Origin: an uncultured Salinisphaerales bacterium
GTDB lineage: Bacteria; Pseudomonadota; Gammaproteobacteria; Nevskiales; OUC007
DNA length: 36,884 bases
Reading direction: 5' to 3'
NCBI GenBank assembly: GCA_937896565.1
Contig: CALBOV010000055.1
Span: forward strand, 1 to 36,884
Within the stretch, counting starts at the first letter, position 1, and each line of letters opens with the position of its first letter. The position numbers were made by a program, and so were the translations under genes. This document shows positions 25,948 through 36,884 of the stretch, piece by piece. The notes under the pieces are model-generated. The model saw nothing but the letters and a program-made list of their open reading frames with translations, did no database searches and was not told the origin of the DNA.

Positions 25948-26468
25948 GCCGGGCGACGAAGCATTTGCTGTGGCTGGTGTGCCTGCTCGGCGTCACCGCC
26001 TGCGGCCGCGACACGTCGGAACTGGAGGCGTACATTGCCGAGGTGAAGGCCCGCAAGTCGTCGGTGGTCGAGCCGATTCCGCAGATTCGTCAGTACGAAC
26101 CGTTCGAGTACGTGCCCGCCGAACGACGCGATCCGTTCACGCCACAGGCCCAGGATGCGCCGGACAGCGGTCCCTCGCCGGAAAACAGCATCCGTCCGGA
26201 TGCCAATCGCAACCGCGAGGCGCTGGAGGAATTCCCGCTGGACAGCCTGCGCATGGTCGGCACGCTCAGCACGCCTCGGGCCACTTACGTGCTGATCCGC
26301 GCGCCGGATGGCATCGTGCACAGAGTCTCGGTCGGGAATTACCTTGGCCAGAACTACGGCAAGATCACCCGGATTACCGAAGCCGAGGTCACGCTTGAAG
26401 AAATTATCCCGGACGGCTTCGGAGGCTTTATGCAGCGTTCCGCCTCAATAGCGCTCAGCGAAAACTAG
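25944..26468 (+). CDS. pilP: Type IV pilus lipoprotein PilP
   Basis: The 174-residue inner-membrane lipoprotein has lipobox GVTAC with cysteine 20. An extended N-terminal region (about 25-75), including QYEPFEYVPAERRDPF, binds PilN-PilO. The C-terminal beta domain, with LRMVGTL, ATYVLIRAPDGIVHRV and GNYLGQNYGKITRI, contacts PilQ. GAGGAAGAA precedes the ATG, which overlaps the pilO stop by four bases. It ends 12 bases before pilQ. Confidence 0.96.
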   Translation: MSRATKHLLWLVCLLGVTACGRDTSELEAYIAEVKARKSSVVEPIPQIRQYEPFEYVPAERRDPFTPQAQDAPDSGPSPENSIRPDANRNREALEEFPLDSLRMVGTLSTPRATYVLIRAPDGIVHRVSVGNYLGQNYGKITRITEAEVTLEEIIPDGFGGFMQRSASIALSEN

Positions 26469-26480
26469 GGAGTGGGCAAG

Positions 26481-28601
26481 ATGGCTCGATTTGCCAACAT
26501 ACGATTTGCGGCAAGCCTGAGCGCCGGGGTCGCGTTACTGCTTGCGGTTGCCAATGTCTCCGCCCAGGGGCCCACCCGAGCGTTGCAGGACGTGTCCTTC
26601 ACGGCGATGCCGGGCGATGCGGTTCGCATCGTCCTCAGCCTGTCGGAGCCGGCACCGGACCCGCGCACCTTTACCGTGGAATCGCCGGCCCGGCTGTCTC
26701 TGGACCTGCCCGACACCCGCAGCGCCATGGCGGAGCGCTACAAGAAGGTGAACATCGGCCAGATCACCAGCGTGGCGACCGCCGAGGCCCGCGGCCGCAC
26801 GCGTGTGGTCGTGGAGATGCACCAGCTCGTGCCCTACACGGTCAGCTCGCGCGGCTCGCAGATCATCGTCGAGCTGGCGGGTCGCCCCAACGCCGCGCCG
26901 GCCCGCAGCAGCGCCGCGAGCGCGGCCGCGCCCGCGCCGAAACCGGAGATCACCAACATCGACTTCCGCCGCGGCGAAACCGGTCAGGGCCGGATCATCG
27001 TCACGCTGACCGATCCCAAGACGCCGGTGGACGTCCGCGAGGAAGGCGGCAAGATCATCGCCGAGTTCAAGAACACGGCCCTTCCCGACCGCTTCGCCCG
27101 GCGCCTGGACGTGCTCGATTTCGCGACGCCGGTGAAGTACATCGACGCCATGCAGGATGGCATCCACTCACGCATCGTCGTGTCCCCGATCTCTTCCGGG
27201 GACTTCGATCAGGTCGCCTATCAGTCCGGCAGCGTCTTCACGCTGGAACTGCAACCGCTGACTCTGGCCGAGCTGGAACAGCGTGAACGCGACAAGCCCA
27301 AGTACACGGGCGAACGGATCTCGCTGTCGTTCCAGAGCGTGGACATCCGCGCGCTGCTGCAGATCATCGCCGACGTCGCCGGCGTGAACATGGTGGTCAG
27401 CGATTCGGTCAGCGGCGATATCGCGCTGCGCCTGCAGAACGTGCCCTACGACCAGGCGCTGGACATCATCCTGCGCACCAAGGGTCTGGGCATGCGCGAG
27501 GAAGGCAACGTGATCCTGGTCGCGCCGGTACAGGAACTGGCCGAACGCGAGCGGGTGGAACTGGAGGCCCAGGCCCAGAAGGAGCAGCTGGCACCACTGC
27601 GCTCCGAAATCGTCCAGATCAACTACGCCAAGGCCTCGGATATCGCCGGCCTGCTCACCTCCGAATCCACCTCGCTGCTGAGTGAGCGTGGGCGCGTGAG
27701 TGTCGACGCCCGGACCAATACGCTGCTGATCAACGAGACCCGTGAAAAGCTCGGCGAAGTCCGCAGCCTGATCGAGCGGCTGGACATTCCGGTCCGGCAG
27801 GTCCTGATCGAATCCCGGATTGTCATCGCGAACTCCGACTTCACCCGCGAGATCGGCACCCGGTTCGGCACGTCGGTGGTCGCGACCAACGGCGACAACG
27901 GACTGATCAGTTCCTCGGGCAGCCTGGAAGCCACGGACGTCGGTGTCAGCGACTTCACCGACGACACGCCCGGCTTCCCGATCGAGCTCGGCGACCTGCA
28001 GGACCGCTTCAACGTCAGCCTGCCGGTCTCCGGCGCCGCGGGCAGCTTCGCGCTCGCCATTCTCGGCTCCGACTACCTCGTGGACCTCGAACTCTCGGCC
28101 CTCCAGGCCGAAGGACGCGGCAACGTGATCTCATCGCCCCGCGTGATCACCGCCAACGCCAAGCAGGCCTCGATCGAGCAGGGCGTGGAAATCCCGTATC
28201 AGGAGTCCACCTCCAGCGGCGCGACCTCCATCTCCTTCAAGAAGGCGGTGCTGTCGCTGACCGTGACGCCGCAGATCACCCCGGACGAACGGGTCGTGAT
28301 GGATCTGGCCGTCAGTTCCGATACGGTTGGCCAGCAGGTTGCGAACGTGCTGGGCGGCACCATCCCGTCCATCGACACGCGCGAAGTCGTCACCCAGGTG
28401 CTGGTCGAGAATGGGGAAACCGTGGTCCTCGGTGGTATCTACGAGGAAACCGACAACGAACTGATCACCAAGGTGCCGCTGCTGGGCGACATCCCCGTGC
28501 TGGGCGCGTTGTTCCGGAACAAGCGGAATGTCTCGACCAAACGCGAACTGCTGATCTTCATCACGCCGAAGATCGTGAGCGAATCCCTGGCGATCGACTA
28601 G
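26481..28601 (+). CDS. pilQ: Type IV pilus secretin PilQ
   Basis: PilQ is the outer-membrane ring through which the pilus passes. The 706-residue product has a signal peptide (cut near SAQ at about 29), two AMIN domains (about 33-125 and 150-260) that bind peptidoglycan, separated by an alanine-rich linker, then N0/STN and N1 domains with SLSFQSVDIRALLQIIADVA and NVPYDQALDIILRTKGL, and the secretin domain ending in RELLIFITPKIV. ATG 26481 is chosen, since GGGAG sits eight bases before it; GTG 26472 would add three residues. A perfect hairpin follows nine bases after the stop. Confidence 0.97.
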   Translation: MARFANIRFAASLSAGVALLLAVANVSAQGPTRALQDVSFTAMPGDAVRIVLSLSEPAPDPRTFTVESPARLSLDLPDTRSAMAERYKKVNIGQITSVATAEARGRTRVVVEMHQLVPYTVSSRGSQIIVELAGRPNAAPARSSAASAAAPAPKPEITNIDFRRGETGQGRIIVTLTDPKTPVDVREEGGKIIAEFKNTALPDRFARRLDVLDFATPVKYIDAMQDGIHSRIVVSPISSGDFDQVAYQSGSVFTLELQPLTLAELEQRERDKPKYTGERISLSFQSVDIRALLQIIADVAGVNMVVSDSVSGDIALRLQNVPYDQALDIILRTKGLGMREEGNVILVAPVQELAERERVELEAQAQKEQLAPLRSEIVQINYAKASDIAGLLTSESTSLLSERGRVSVDARTNTLLINETREKLGEVRSLIERLDIPVRQVLIESRIVIANSDFTREIGTRFGTSVVATNGDNGLISSSGSLEATDVGVSDFTDDTPGFPIELGDLQDRFNVSLPVSGAAGSFALAILGSDYLVDLELSALQAEGRGNVISSPRVITANAKQASIEQGVEIPYQESTSSGATSISFKKAVLSLTVTPQITPDERVVMDLAVSSDTVGQQVANVLGGTIPSIDTREVVTQVLVENGETVVLGGIYEETDNELITKVPLLGDIPVLGALFRNKRNVSTKRELLIFITPKIVSESLAID

Positions 28602-28609
28602 TCATTGAG

Positions 28610-28637
28610 CGGGTTGAAAACGACCGTTTTCAACCCG
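28610..28637. terminator. Perfect 12-bp hairpin after pilQ
   Basis: CGGGTTGAAAAC (28610-28621) and GTTTTCAACCCG (28626-28637) pair without mismatch around GACC. It begins nine bases after the pilQ stop codon. The only T run (TTTT) is within the stem rather than after it, so it is either a weak terminator, a stabiliser of the pilQ mRNA 3' end, or a protein-binding palindrome. Confidence 0.6.
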
Positions 28638-28664
28638 GATTCGCCACGGATCAGGCGGTGAACG

Positions 28665-28673
28665 TGGTATAAG
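28665..28673 (+). promoter_or_regulatory. Extended -10 promoter just before the Ig-like lipoprotein gene
   Basis: TGGTATAAG at 28665-28673 is an extended -10 element (TG, one base, then TATAAG). It ends six bases before the ATG at 28680, so transcription would start at about the A of the start codon. AAGG at 28671-28674 could instead act as a weak Shine-Dalgarno in a transcript coming from pilQ. No -35 element fits. Confidence 0.4.
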
Positions 28674-28679
28674 GCCGCC

Positions 28680-30692
28680 ATGACCAACAAGATTTTCGCC
28701 GGCCTCCGGAGAGGCTTGGCCACGGTGTTCATCCTCGGGCTCGCCGCCTGTTCGGACGACACCCCGACCGGGGGGTTGCTCAACCAGGACGGTGACAGCG
28801 GTGGCGTCGATCCCGATGCCGAGTACGTCCTGACCCTCGAGGGGCCGACCTGCGTCACCGCGGGAAGAACCAGTGATCCGTTCACCGCCCTGTTGACCAC
28901 GACAGAGGGCGATCCGGTCCCCGACGTGTTCGTACTGATCGAACCTTTCGTGGGTGACGAAGCGGCCGGCTCCATCACCGCGACCGCGCCGGATGGCCGC
29001 CAGCGCGTCGGCGGCGCAAACACCGATGACGACGGCGAAATGGTGTTCACCTACCGCGCACCCACCGAAGTCCGGACCGAAATCAACGTGTCGCTGGAAG
29101 GCACCGCCGTCGTCGATGATGACGTGCGCGGGGAGGATCAGCTGTCCGTACGCGTTCCGGCGGAATCAGCCCCGACCGTCCGCGTCCAGGGACCGGTCAA
29201 TCCCTCCACGGGCAATCGCGTTGCCAGCGGATCGCTGGAAGTCGCGGCCGGCGAACTCGCCTCCGAATTCCTCGTCACGGTGACCTCCTCGGGCGGCTGT
29301 GGCGGCACCAGCCAGCCGGTCCGCGGCGCGGTGGTCGACGTCGAGACATCACTGACGAACTCGGTGATCCGCCAGACCGAACAGGAAACCCTGCTCGACG
29401 GCACCGCCGTGTTCGACTACCTGGCGCCCAGCCAGGTGAGTGCCCGCACCGCCGACGTGCTGACCGTGTTCGGTTCCACGGGGGGCGGAACCACGGAACG
29501 TGAATACACGCTGTTCGTGCTGCCCGGCCCGCCCGATCCCTATGCGCGCCTGACGGTCCGCGGTCCGACGTCGGTGCCCGCCGGCACGACTCAAAGCGGC
29601 TATATCGCAACCGCGGAACAGGTCCAGGAAGACGCCGCGGGCAACGAGACGGTGACCGCCCTACCGGATGTCAAGATCAATCTGAGCAGCAGCGACAGCG
29701 GCACGTTCACCGTGCAGACGAACAATGACGGCTTGCGGGGTGTCACCGACGAATTCGGCATCGTGCGCTTCGGCTTCCGGCCGGCCGCCTCGGGCAACGC
29801 CGCGCAGACAGTCGATCTGACGGCCGCGATCGCCACCAGTGACGATGCCGAGGCGCAGGCCCTTTGCGAAGGCACCGACGCCGACTGCACCGACACCATC
29901 GAGGTGCAGGTGCAGGCTGACACGTTCACGTTCACCGCACCGGATTTCGGTGATTCCGCGCTGGTCGGCGCCAACAACGCCGTGAACCTGGCTATCGACT
30001 GGCGCGACGGAACCGGCGCCGGCGTGACCGGCTGCGTGGATTTGTCGACCACCTTCAACGGCGCCTCGGGCACGTCGTTCGGCCTGATCATCAACAACGA
30101 CCCGGTGACCGCCACGCAAACGCGGCGCGCCCGCGTCGTCAATGGCGCGTTCGAGCGGCCGCATGCGCTGTATTCCGACCGGTCCGGGTTCGTCACCGTC
30201 ATCGCCGAGGACAACCGCGACTGCGAGTCCAGCCCGACACCACAGCTGGAAGCCACCACCGGCGTCCAATTCCAGGATGAGATCTGCACGACCACCAGCG
30301 ATGGCCGCAACTGCGTGGACCTTCAGGCGCCCTTGCGCGTGCTCACATCGCCGGATGATGCCGGCAACCAGCGCACCGCCACGCTGACCTTCGAAGTTCG
30401 CAACAACGCGTTCCAGCCGGTGGACGGCGCGCAGGTGACGTTCGAGATCATCACCGCGGCCAGCGCCGGCGACCCCAACGAACGGGTCTTCCCCGGCGGT
30501 GGCACCACCAACGCCAACGGTGTCGCCACGTCGCGTTACTTCGTGCCGACTTTCAACCCGCCGCTGGGCGAGGACGAGATCCGCACCGTTGATGTCCGGG
30601 CCTGCGTGCGCCGCATCGCCGCGGATGGCTCCGACAACGGTCAGGTGTGCAGCACCCGCCGGATCGAGATCGTTGCTCCGCCGACGACCTGA
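28680..30692 (+). CDS. Ig-like-domain lipoprotein between pilQ and aroK
   Basis: The 670-residue product starts with a lipoprotein signal (lipobox LAAC, cysteine 24) and an acidic linker. About five beta-rich domains of 110-130 residues follow (about 45-165, 166-288, 289-420, 421-550, 551-665). Several have the invasin-like bacterial Ig pattern: an LTV.GP opening, AGT or TAG, a central (V)PDV.(I/V).(L/I) strand, then TDDDGE or TNANGVA leading to F.Y.AP or RYFVP. Paired cysteines occur in several domains. The residue after the lipobox cysteine is serine, so outer-membrane sorting is likely. Exact function is unknown; a surface or periplasmic scaffold, perhaps linked to the pilus, is suggested only by position. 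Its stop overlaps the aroK start by one base (TGATG). Confidence 0.85.
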   Translation: MTNKIFAGLRRGLATVFILGLAACSDDTPTGGLLNQDGDSGGVDPDAEYVLTLEGPTCVTAGRTSDPFTALLTTTEGDPVPDVFVLIEPFVGDEAAGSITATAPDGRQRVGGANTDDDGEMVFTYRAPTEVRTEINVSLEGTAVVDDDVRGEDQLSVRVPAESAPTVRVQGPVNPSTGNRVASGSLEVAAGELASEFLVTVTSSGGCGGTSQPVRGAVVDVETSLTNSVIRQTEQETLLDGTAVFDYLAPSQVSARTADVLTVFGSTGGGTTEREYTLFVLPGPPDPYARLTVRGPTSVPAGTTQSGYIATAEQVQEDAAGNETVTALPDVKINLSSSDSGTFTVQTNNDGLRGVTDEFGIVRFGFRPAASGNAAQTVDLTAAIATSDDAEAQALCEGTDADCTDTIEVQVQADTFTFTAPDFGDSALVGANNAVNLAIDWRDGTGAGVTGCVDLSTTFNGASGTSFGLIINNDPVTATQTRRARVVNGAFERPHALYSDRSGFVTVIAEDNRDCESSPTPQLEATTGVQFQDEICTTTSDGRNCVDLQAPLRVLTSPDDAGNQRTATLTFEVRNNAFQPVDGAQVTFEIITAASAGDPNERVFPGGGTTNANGVATSRYFVPTFNPPLGEDEIRTVDVRACVRRIAADGSDNGQVCSTRRIEIVAPPTT

Positions 30693-31240
30693 TGTCGGCC
30701 GACTCCGCGCAGCCGCGGCGAATCTTCCTCGTGGGACCGCCCGGCGCCGGCAAGACCACGATCGGCCGACGTCTGGCGCGGTTACGACATCTGAAATTCC
30801 TCGACAGCGATCACGAGATCGAGGCCTGTTGCGGCGTCGACATTCCCTACATCTTCGAAATCGAGGGTGAAGAGGGATTCCGCAGGCGCGAGGCCAGGAT
30901 GATCGACGAACTGACCCAGCGGGACGATGTCGTCGTCGCCACCGGTGGCGGATCGGTACTACTCGAGAACAACCGCGCCTGCCTGAGCGAGCGCGGAATC
31001 GTCGTCTACCTGTACGCCACGCTGGAGCAGCAGCTCCAACGCACCCGCAAGAGCCAGAACCGGCCATTGCTCAACGGCGGCAACCCCAAGGCGACACTGG
31101 AGCGATTGTTCGCCGTGCGTGACCCGCTGTACCGCGCCGTCGCCGACCTGATCGTGCCGACGCGCGGCCGGGCCGCCAAGAACGTGGCGCAGGACATCCA
31201 CCATCAGCTCGACAACGGCTTGAAGCCGCCAACACCATGA
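30692..31240 (+). CDS. aroK: Shikimate kinase
   Basis: AroK phosphorylates shikimate with ATP in the common aromatic amino-acid pathway. The 182-residue product shows Walker A GPPGAGKT (15-22), the shikimate-binding FLDSDHEIE (about 37-45), a GGGSV loop after VVVATG, and the lid arginine region SQNRPLL. ATG 30692 overlaps the lipoprotein stop by one base and its own stop overlaps aroB by four. The aroK-aroB order downstream of pilQ is typical of gammaproteobacteria. Confidence 0.97.
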   Translation: MSADSAQPRRIFLVGPPGAGKTTIGRRLARLRHLKFLDSDHEIEACCGVDIPYIFEIEGEEGFRRREARMIDELTQRDDVVVATGGGSVLLENNRACLSERGIVVYLYATLEQQLQRTRKSQNRPLLNGGNPKATLERLFAVRDPLYRAVADLIVPTRGRAAKNVAQDIHHQLDNGLKPPTP

Positions 31241-32292
31241 ACCGGACGCTCCACGTCGACCTCGGCGAACGCAGCTATCCCATTCACATCGGCGCCGGCG
31301 CCCTGAACGGGCTGGACGCGCAGAACCGCCGCTGCCTGATCGTCACCAATGACACCATCGCCCCGCTTTATCTGCCACGCGTCCTGGAAGCGCTGCCCGA
31401 CGCGGCGGTTTGCGAACTACCGGACGGCGAATCCTTCAAGACGCTGGACACCGCCGGCCGGATTCTCGATCAACTCGCCGACGGCGGCTTTCATCGCGAC
31501 AGCCTGATCATCGCGCTGGGCGGCGGCGTGATCGGCGATATCGCCGGATTCGCCGCCTCGGTTTATCACCGCGGCATCGACTTCATCCAGATCCCGACCA
31601 CCCTGCTGGCGATGGTCGACTCCTCGGTCGGCGGCAAAACCGGCGTGAACCACCAGGCCGGCAAGAATCTGATTGGCGCGTTTCACCAACCCGTTCAGGT
31701 GATCGCCGACCTGGATCTGCTCGCCACACTGCCGCCGCGTGAATACGCCGCGGGCCTGGCCGAGGTGGTCAAGTACGCCGCGCTGGGTGACCTGCAACTG
31801 CTGGACTGGCTGGAATCACGAGTCGCCGAACTGCGGTCACGCGACACCGATGTGCTGACCGAAGTCGTCTACCGCTGCTGCTTGGCCAAGGCGAAGATCG
31901 TCGCGGCCGACGAACGCGAGCAGGGCCAGCGGGCGTTGCTGAATCTCGGCCACACCTTCGGCCACGCGATCGAGACCGCCAGCGGTTACGGCACCCTTTT
32001 GCATGGTGAGGCCGTCGCCATCGGCATGGTCATGGCGGCCGACCTGTCATGCCGGCTGGGCTGGGCGTCCGCCGAGGAGGTCGCCCGGCTGCGGTCGCTG
32101 CTGAGCGCGTTGTCGCTTCCAACCTCACCGCCACCGATTCCACCGGACGAGTTCATCGCGCTGATGCAGCGCGACAAGAAGGTGCTGAACAACCGGCTCA
32201 GGCTGGTGCTGTTGCGCCCGCTGGGACACGCCGTCATCAGCGCCGATGTCCCGCTCGACACGCTGCGCGAAAGTCTCGACGCCGCCGCCTGA
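31237..32292 (+). CDS. aroB: 3-dehydroquinate synthase
   Basis: The 351-residue enzyme turns DAHP into 3-dehydroquinate using NAD and a divalent metal. Clear marks are [16 protein letters not shown] (NAD binding), the [19 protein letters not shown] segment (substrate), and the metal-binding [12 protein letters not shown] and [11 protein letters not shown]. Length is normal for the family (about 360). It overlaps aroK by four bases and the dGTPase-like gene by one, so pilQ-distal genes form a continuous transcription unit. Confidence 0.97.
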   Translation: MNRTLHVDLGERSYPIHIGAGALNGLDAQNRRCLIVTNDTIAPLYLPRVLEALPDAAVCELPDGESFKTLDTAGRILDQLADGGFHRDSLIIALGGGVIGDIAGFAASVYHRGIDFIQIPTTLLAMVDSSVGGKTGVNHQAGKNLIGAFHQPVQVIADLDLLATLPPREYAAGLAEVVKYAALGDLQLLDWLESRVAELRSRDTDVLTEVVYRCCLAKAKIVAADEREQGQRALLNLGHTFGHAIETASGYGTLLHGEAVAIGMVMAADLSCRLGWASAEEVARLRSLLSALSLPTSPPPIPPDEFIALMQRDKKVLNNRLRLVLLRPLGHAVISADVPLDTLRESLDAAA

Positions 32293-33440
32293 TGGCTCTT
32301 GCGCCCTACGCAGCCCGGCCTGAAACCAGCCGCGGCCGCCGTGTCGACGAACCGTCGTCGGGCAACCGGACCGAGTACCAGCGCGACCGCGACCGCATCA
32401 TCCACTGCGCGGCGTTCCGGCGCCTGGAATACAAGACCCAGGTCTTCGTCAATCACGAGGGCGACCTGTTTCGCACGCGACTGACCCATTCGGTGGAAGT
32501 CGCCCAGATCGCCCGCACCATCGCGCGCTCGCTGTCGCTGAACGAGGACCTGGTCGAGGCGATCTCGCTGGCCCACGATCTCGGCCACACGGCCTTCGGA
32601 CATGCGGGTCAGGATGCCCTGAACGCCTGCATGAAGCCCCATGGCGGTTTCGAGCACAACATCCAGTCCCTGCGCGTGGTCGACGTACTGGAAAACAAGT
32701 ACGCCGCCTTCGCCGGCCTGAACCTCACCTTCGAGACCCGCGAAGGCATTCTGAAGCACTGCACCAAGCCCAAGGCGCAACATCTGGGTGACGTGGGACG
32801 GCGCTTTCTGGACGGCAGCTTCCCGGGCCTGGAAGCGCAGCTGGCGAATCTTTCCGACGAGATCGCCTACAACAACCACGATATCGACGACGGCCTGCGC
32901 GCGGGCCTGCTGACGCTGGAGCAGCTCGCCGGGGTGCCGCTGTTCGAACGTTTCTACGCCGAGGTCATGGGGCTTTACACGAACCTCAGCGACAAGCAGA
33001 TCCGCCACGAGGTGATCCGGCGCATGATCAACTTCCTGGTGGTCGACGTCATCGAGACCAGCCAGGCCGCGCTGGACGCCCTGCGGCCGGACTCCATCGA
33101 CGCCGTCCGCGAGGCCGACCACCCGCTGATCGCATTCAGCCCCGAAGCCCGGCGGCTCAACATCGAACTCAAGCGATTCCTGTACAGGAATCTGTACAGC
33201 CACCATCAGGTGTATAGGATTACCAGCAAGGCACGGCGGGTCATCAAGGCACTGTTCGACGCGTTTCTGGACGATCCGAAGCTGCTGCCGCCGAAGTTTT
33301 CCGAGCGGGTTCCGCCGGAATCGGACGACCCGGACCGCGACATCCGCGCCCGCCTGATCGCCGACTACATCGCCGGCATGACCGACCGCTACGCTCTGGA
33401 CGAATACGATCGCCTGTTCGACCCGCGCCGACTGCGCTAA
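32292..33440 (+). CDS. dgt: dGTP triphosphohydrolase-like protein (HD superfamily)
   Basis: The 382-residue protein belongs to the dGTPase-like branch of the HD phosphohydrolases, which cleave dNTPs to nucleoside and triphosphate. It has [22 protein letters not shown], then the metal-binding H66 in [13 protein letters not shown]95-D96 in [11 protein letters not shown], and a later aspartate in [14 protein letters not shown]. The N-terminal ERDR-type start and length match the family's deoxyguanosinetriphosphate triphosphohydrolase-like proteins rather than the longer E. coli Dgt. ATG 32292 overlaps the aroB stop by one base. Substrate preference cannot be read from the sequence. Confidence 0.93.
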   Translation: MALAPYAARPETSRGRRVDEPSSGNRTEYQRDRDRIIHCAAFRRLEYKTQVFVNHEGDLFRTRLTHSVEVAQIARTIARSLSLNEDLVEAISLAHDLGHTAFGHAGQDALNACMKPHGGFEHNIQSLRVVDVLENKYAAFAGLNLTFETREGILKHCTKPKAQHLGDVGRRFLDGSFPGLEAQLANLSDEIAYNNHDIDDGLRAGLLTLEQLAGVPLFERFYAEVMGLYTNLSDKQIRHEVIRRMINFLVVDVIETSQAALDALRPDSIDAVREADHPLIAFSPEARRLNIELKRFLYRNLYSHHQVYRITSKARRVIKALFDAFLDDPKLLPPKFSERVPPESDDPDRDIRARLIADYIAGMTDRYALDEYDRLFDPRRLR

Positions 33441-33467
33441 ACCGGCGCCATTGCGGCAATTGCCGGT
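33441..33467 (+). terminator. Imperfect hairpin after the dGTPase-like gene
   Basis: ACCGGC (33441-33446) pairs with GCCGGT (33462-33467) and ATTG (33450-33453) with CAAT (33457-33460) inside it. It starts right after the stop codon. The right half includes the 12-base palindrome CGGCAATTGCCG (33454-33465). No T run follows, so it is only a candidate terminator. Confidence 0.35.
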
Positions 33468-33504
33468 GATGACGGCCGCAAATCGGCACCGAATCGGCTG
33501 TCGT

Positions 33505-33532
33505 TTGACGGTCATCCGCCCGTTTCTATAAT
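33505..33532 (+). promoter_or_regulatory. Strong sigma-70 promoter for gltB
   Basis: TTGACG (33505-33510) and a perfect TATAAT (33527-33532) are 16 bases apart. Transcription should begin near 33539, giving a leader of about 105 bases before gltB. Confidence 0.8.
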
Positions 33533-33544
33533 GGCTGGTCCGCA

Positions 33545-33607
33545 TGCCGCACTGCGGCAAATACTCGACGAGCGCTCATGACGCCCGCAGCAATCCCCTG
33601 CTTGCGG
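33545..33607 (+). promoter_or_regulatory. gltB leader with two stem-loops
   Basis: TGCCGC (33545-33550) and GCGGCA (33554-33559) form a six-base-pair hairpin right at the predicted RNA 5' end. A second one pairs CCGCA-GCA (33585-33592) with TGC-T-TGCGG (33599-33607), with one bulged base. They may stabilise the leader or take part in control of gltB; no known riboswitch class is recognised. Confidence 0.35.
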
Positions 33608-33644
33608 CGCGTTTGAGTGTCCCCGGAACGGACAGGCATTGCGT

Positions 33645-36884
<3,240 letters not shown>

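Noticed and set aside
31986-33560. A 524-codon minus-strand frame
   Set aside because: It is antisense to aroB and the dGTPase-like gene; it has the same shadow composition.

Overview
The window is GC-rich bacterial DNA of an ordinary Gram-negative type. Everything points to a gammaproteobacterium: a type IV pilus operon pilMNOPQ divergent from the penicillin-binding protein 1A gene and followed by aroK-aroB, a dGTPase-like gene and gltB, plus many lipoproteins and a TonB-dependent receptor. The genus cannot be settled from sequence alone. There are 29 protein genes (the last runs off the right edge), no rRNA or tRNA genes, no CRISPR array and no insertion sequence that I can see.

Region 1-4.2 kb holds a gene-free left end with a strong nested hairpin, a secreted four-EF-hand protein, a MscS-type channel, lipoyl synthase (lipA) and an MFS exporter. 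The centre of interest is 2.9-16.9 kb, an iron-acquisition island. An MFS exporter (leftward) diverges from a four-gene operon in the order iucA-iucB-iucC-iucD, the aerobactin-type NRPS-independent siderophore pathway. A very good Fur box lies between them. The siderophore operon converges on a leftward haem ABC transporter, hmuT-hmuU-hmuV. That in turn diverges, across a weaker Fur-like inverted repeat, from a rightward operon encoding a HugZ-type haem utilisation protein, a HmuR-like TonB-dependent receptor and a lipoprotein with two tandem HmuY-like domains. Together these would make and export a hydroxamate-citrate siderophore, capture haem outside the cell, bring it through both membranes and process it inside. 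No receptor for the ferri-siderophore and no TonB-ExbBD genes are present, so those must be encoded elsewhere.

Region 17-21 kb is a set of single genes: a DJ-1/PfpI protein, a membrane-anchored SH3 protein, a bacterial voltage-gated sodium channel, an unrecognised small protein, an orphan glutamine amidotransferase (TrpG/PabA), and a small nucleotidyltransferase-like protein coupled to penicillin-binding protein 1A.

Region 21-36.9 kb is the conserved core. mrcA diverges from pilMNOPQ. A 670-residue lipoprotein built of Ig-like domains sits between pilQ and aroK and is coupled to aroK by a one-base overlap. aroB and a dGTPase-like gene follow with overlaps, and then, after its own promoter, the first 1080 codons of gltB (glutamate synthase large subunit).

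The most notable points for follow-up are the tandem HmuY haem-binding lipoprotein in a gammaproteobacterial-type haem locus, the linkage of lipA to the Fur-box-controlled exporter, and the Ig-like lipoprotein placed inside the pil-aro block.
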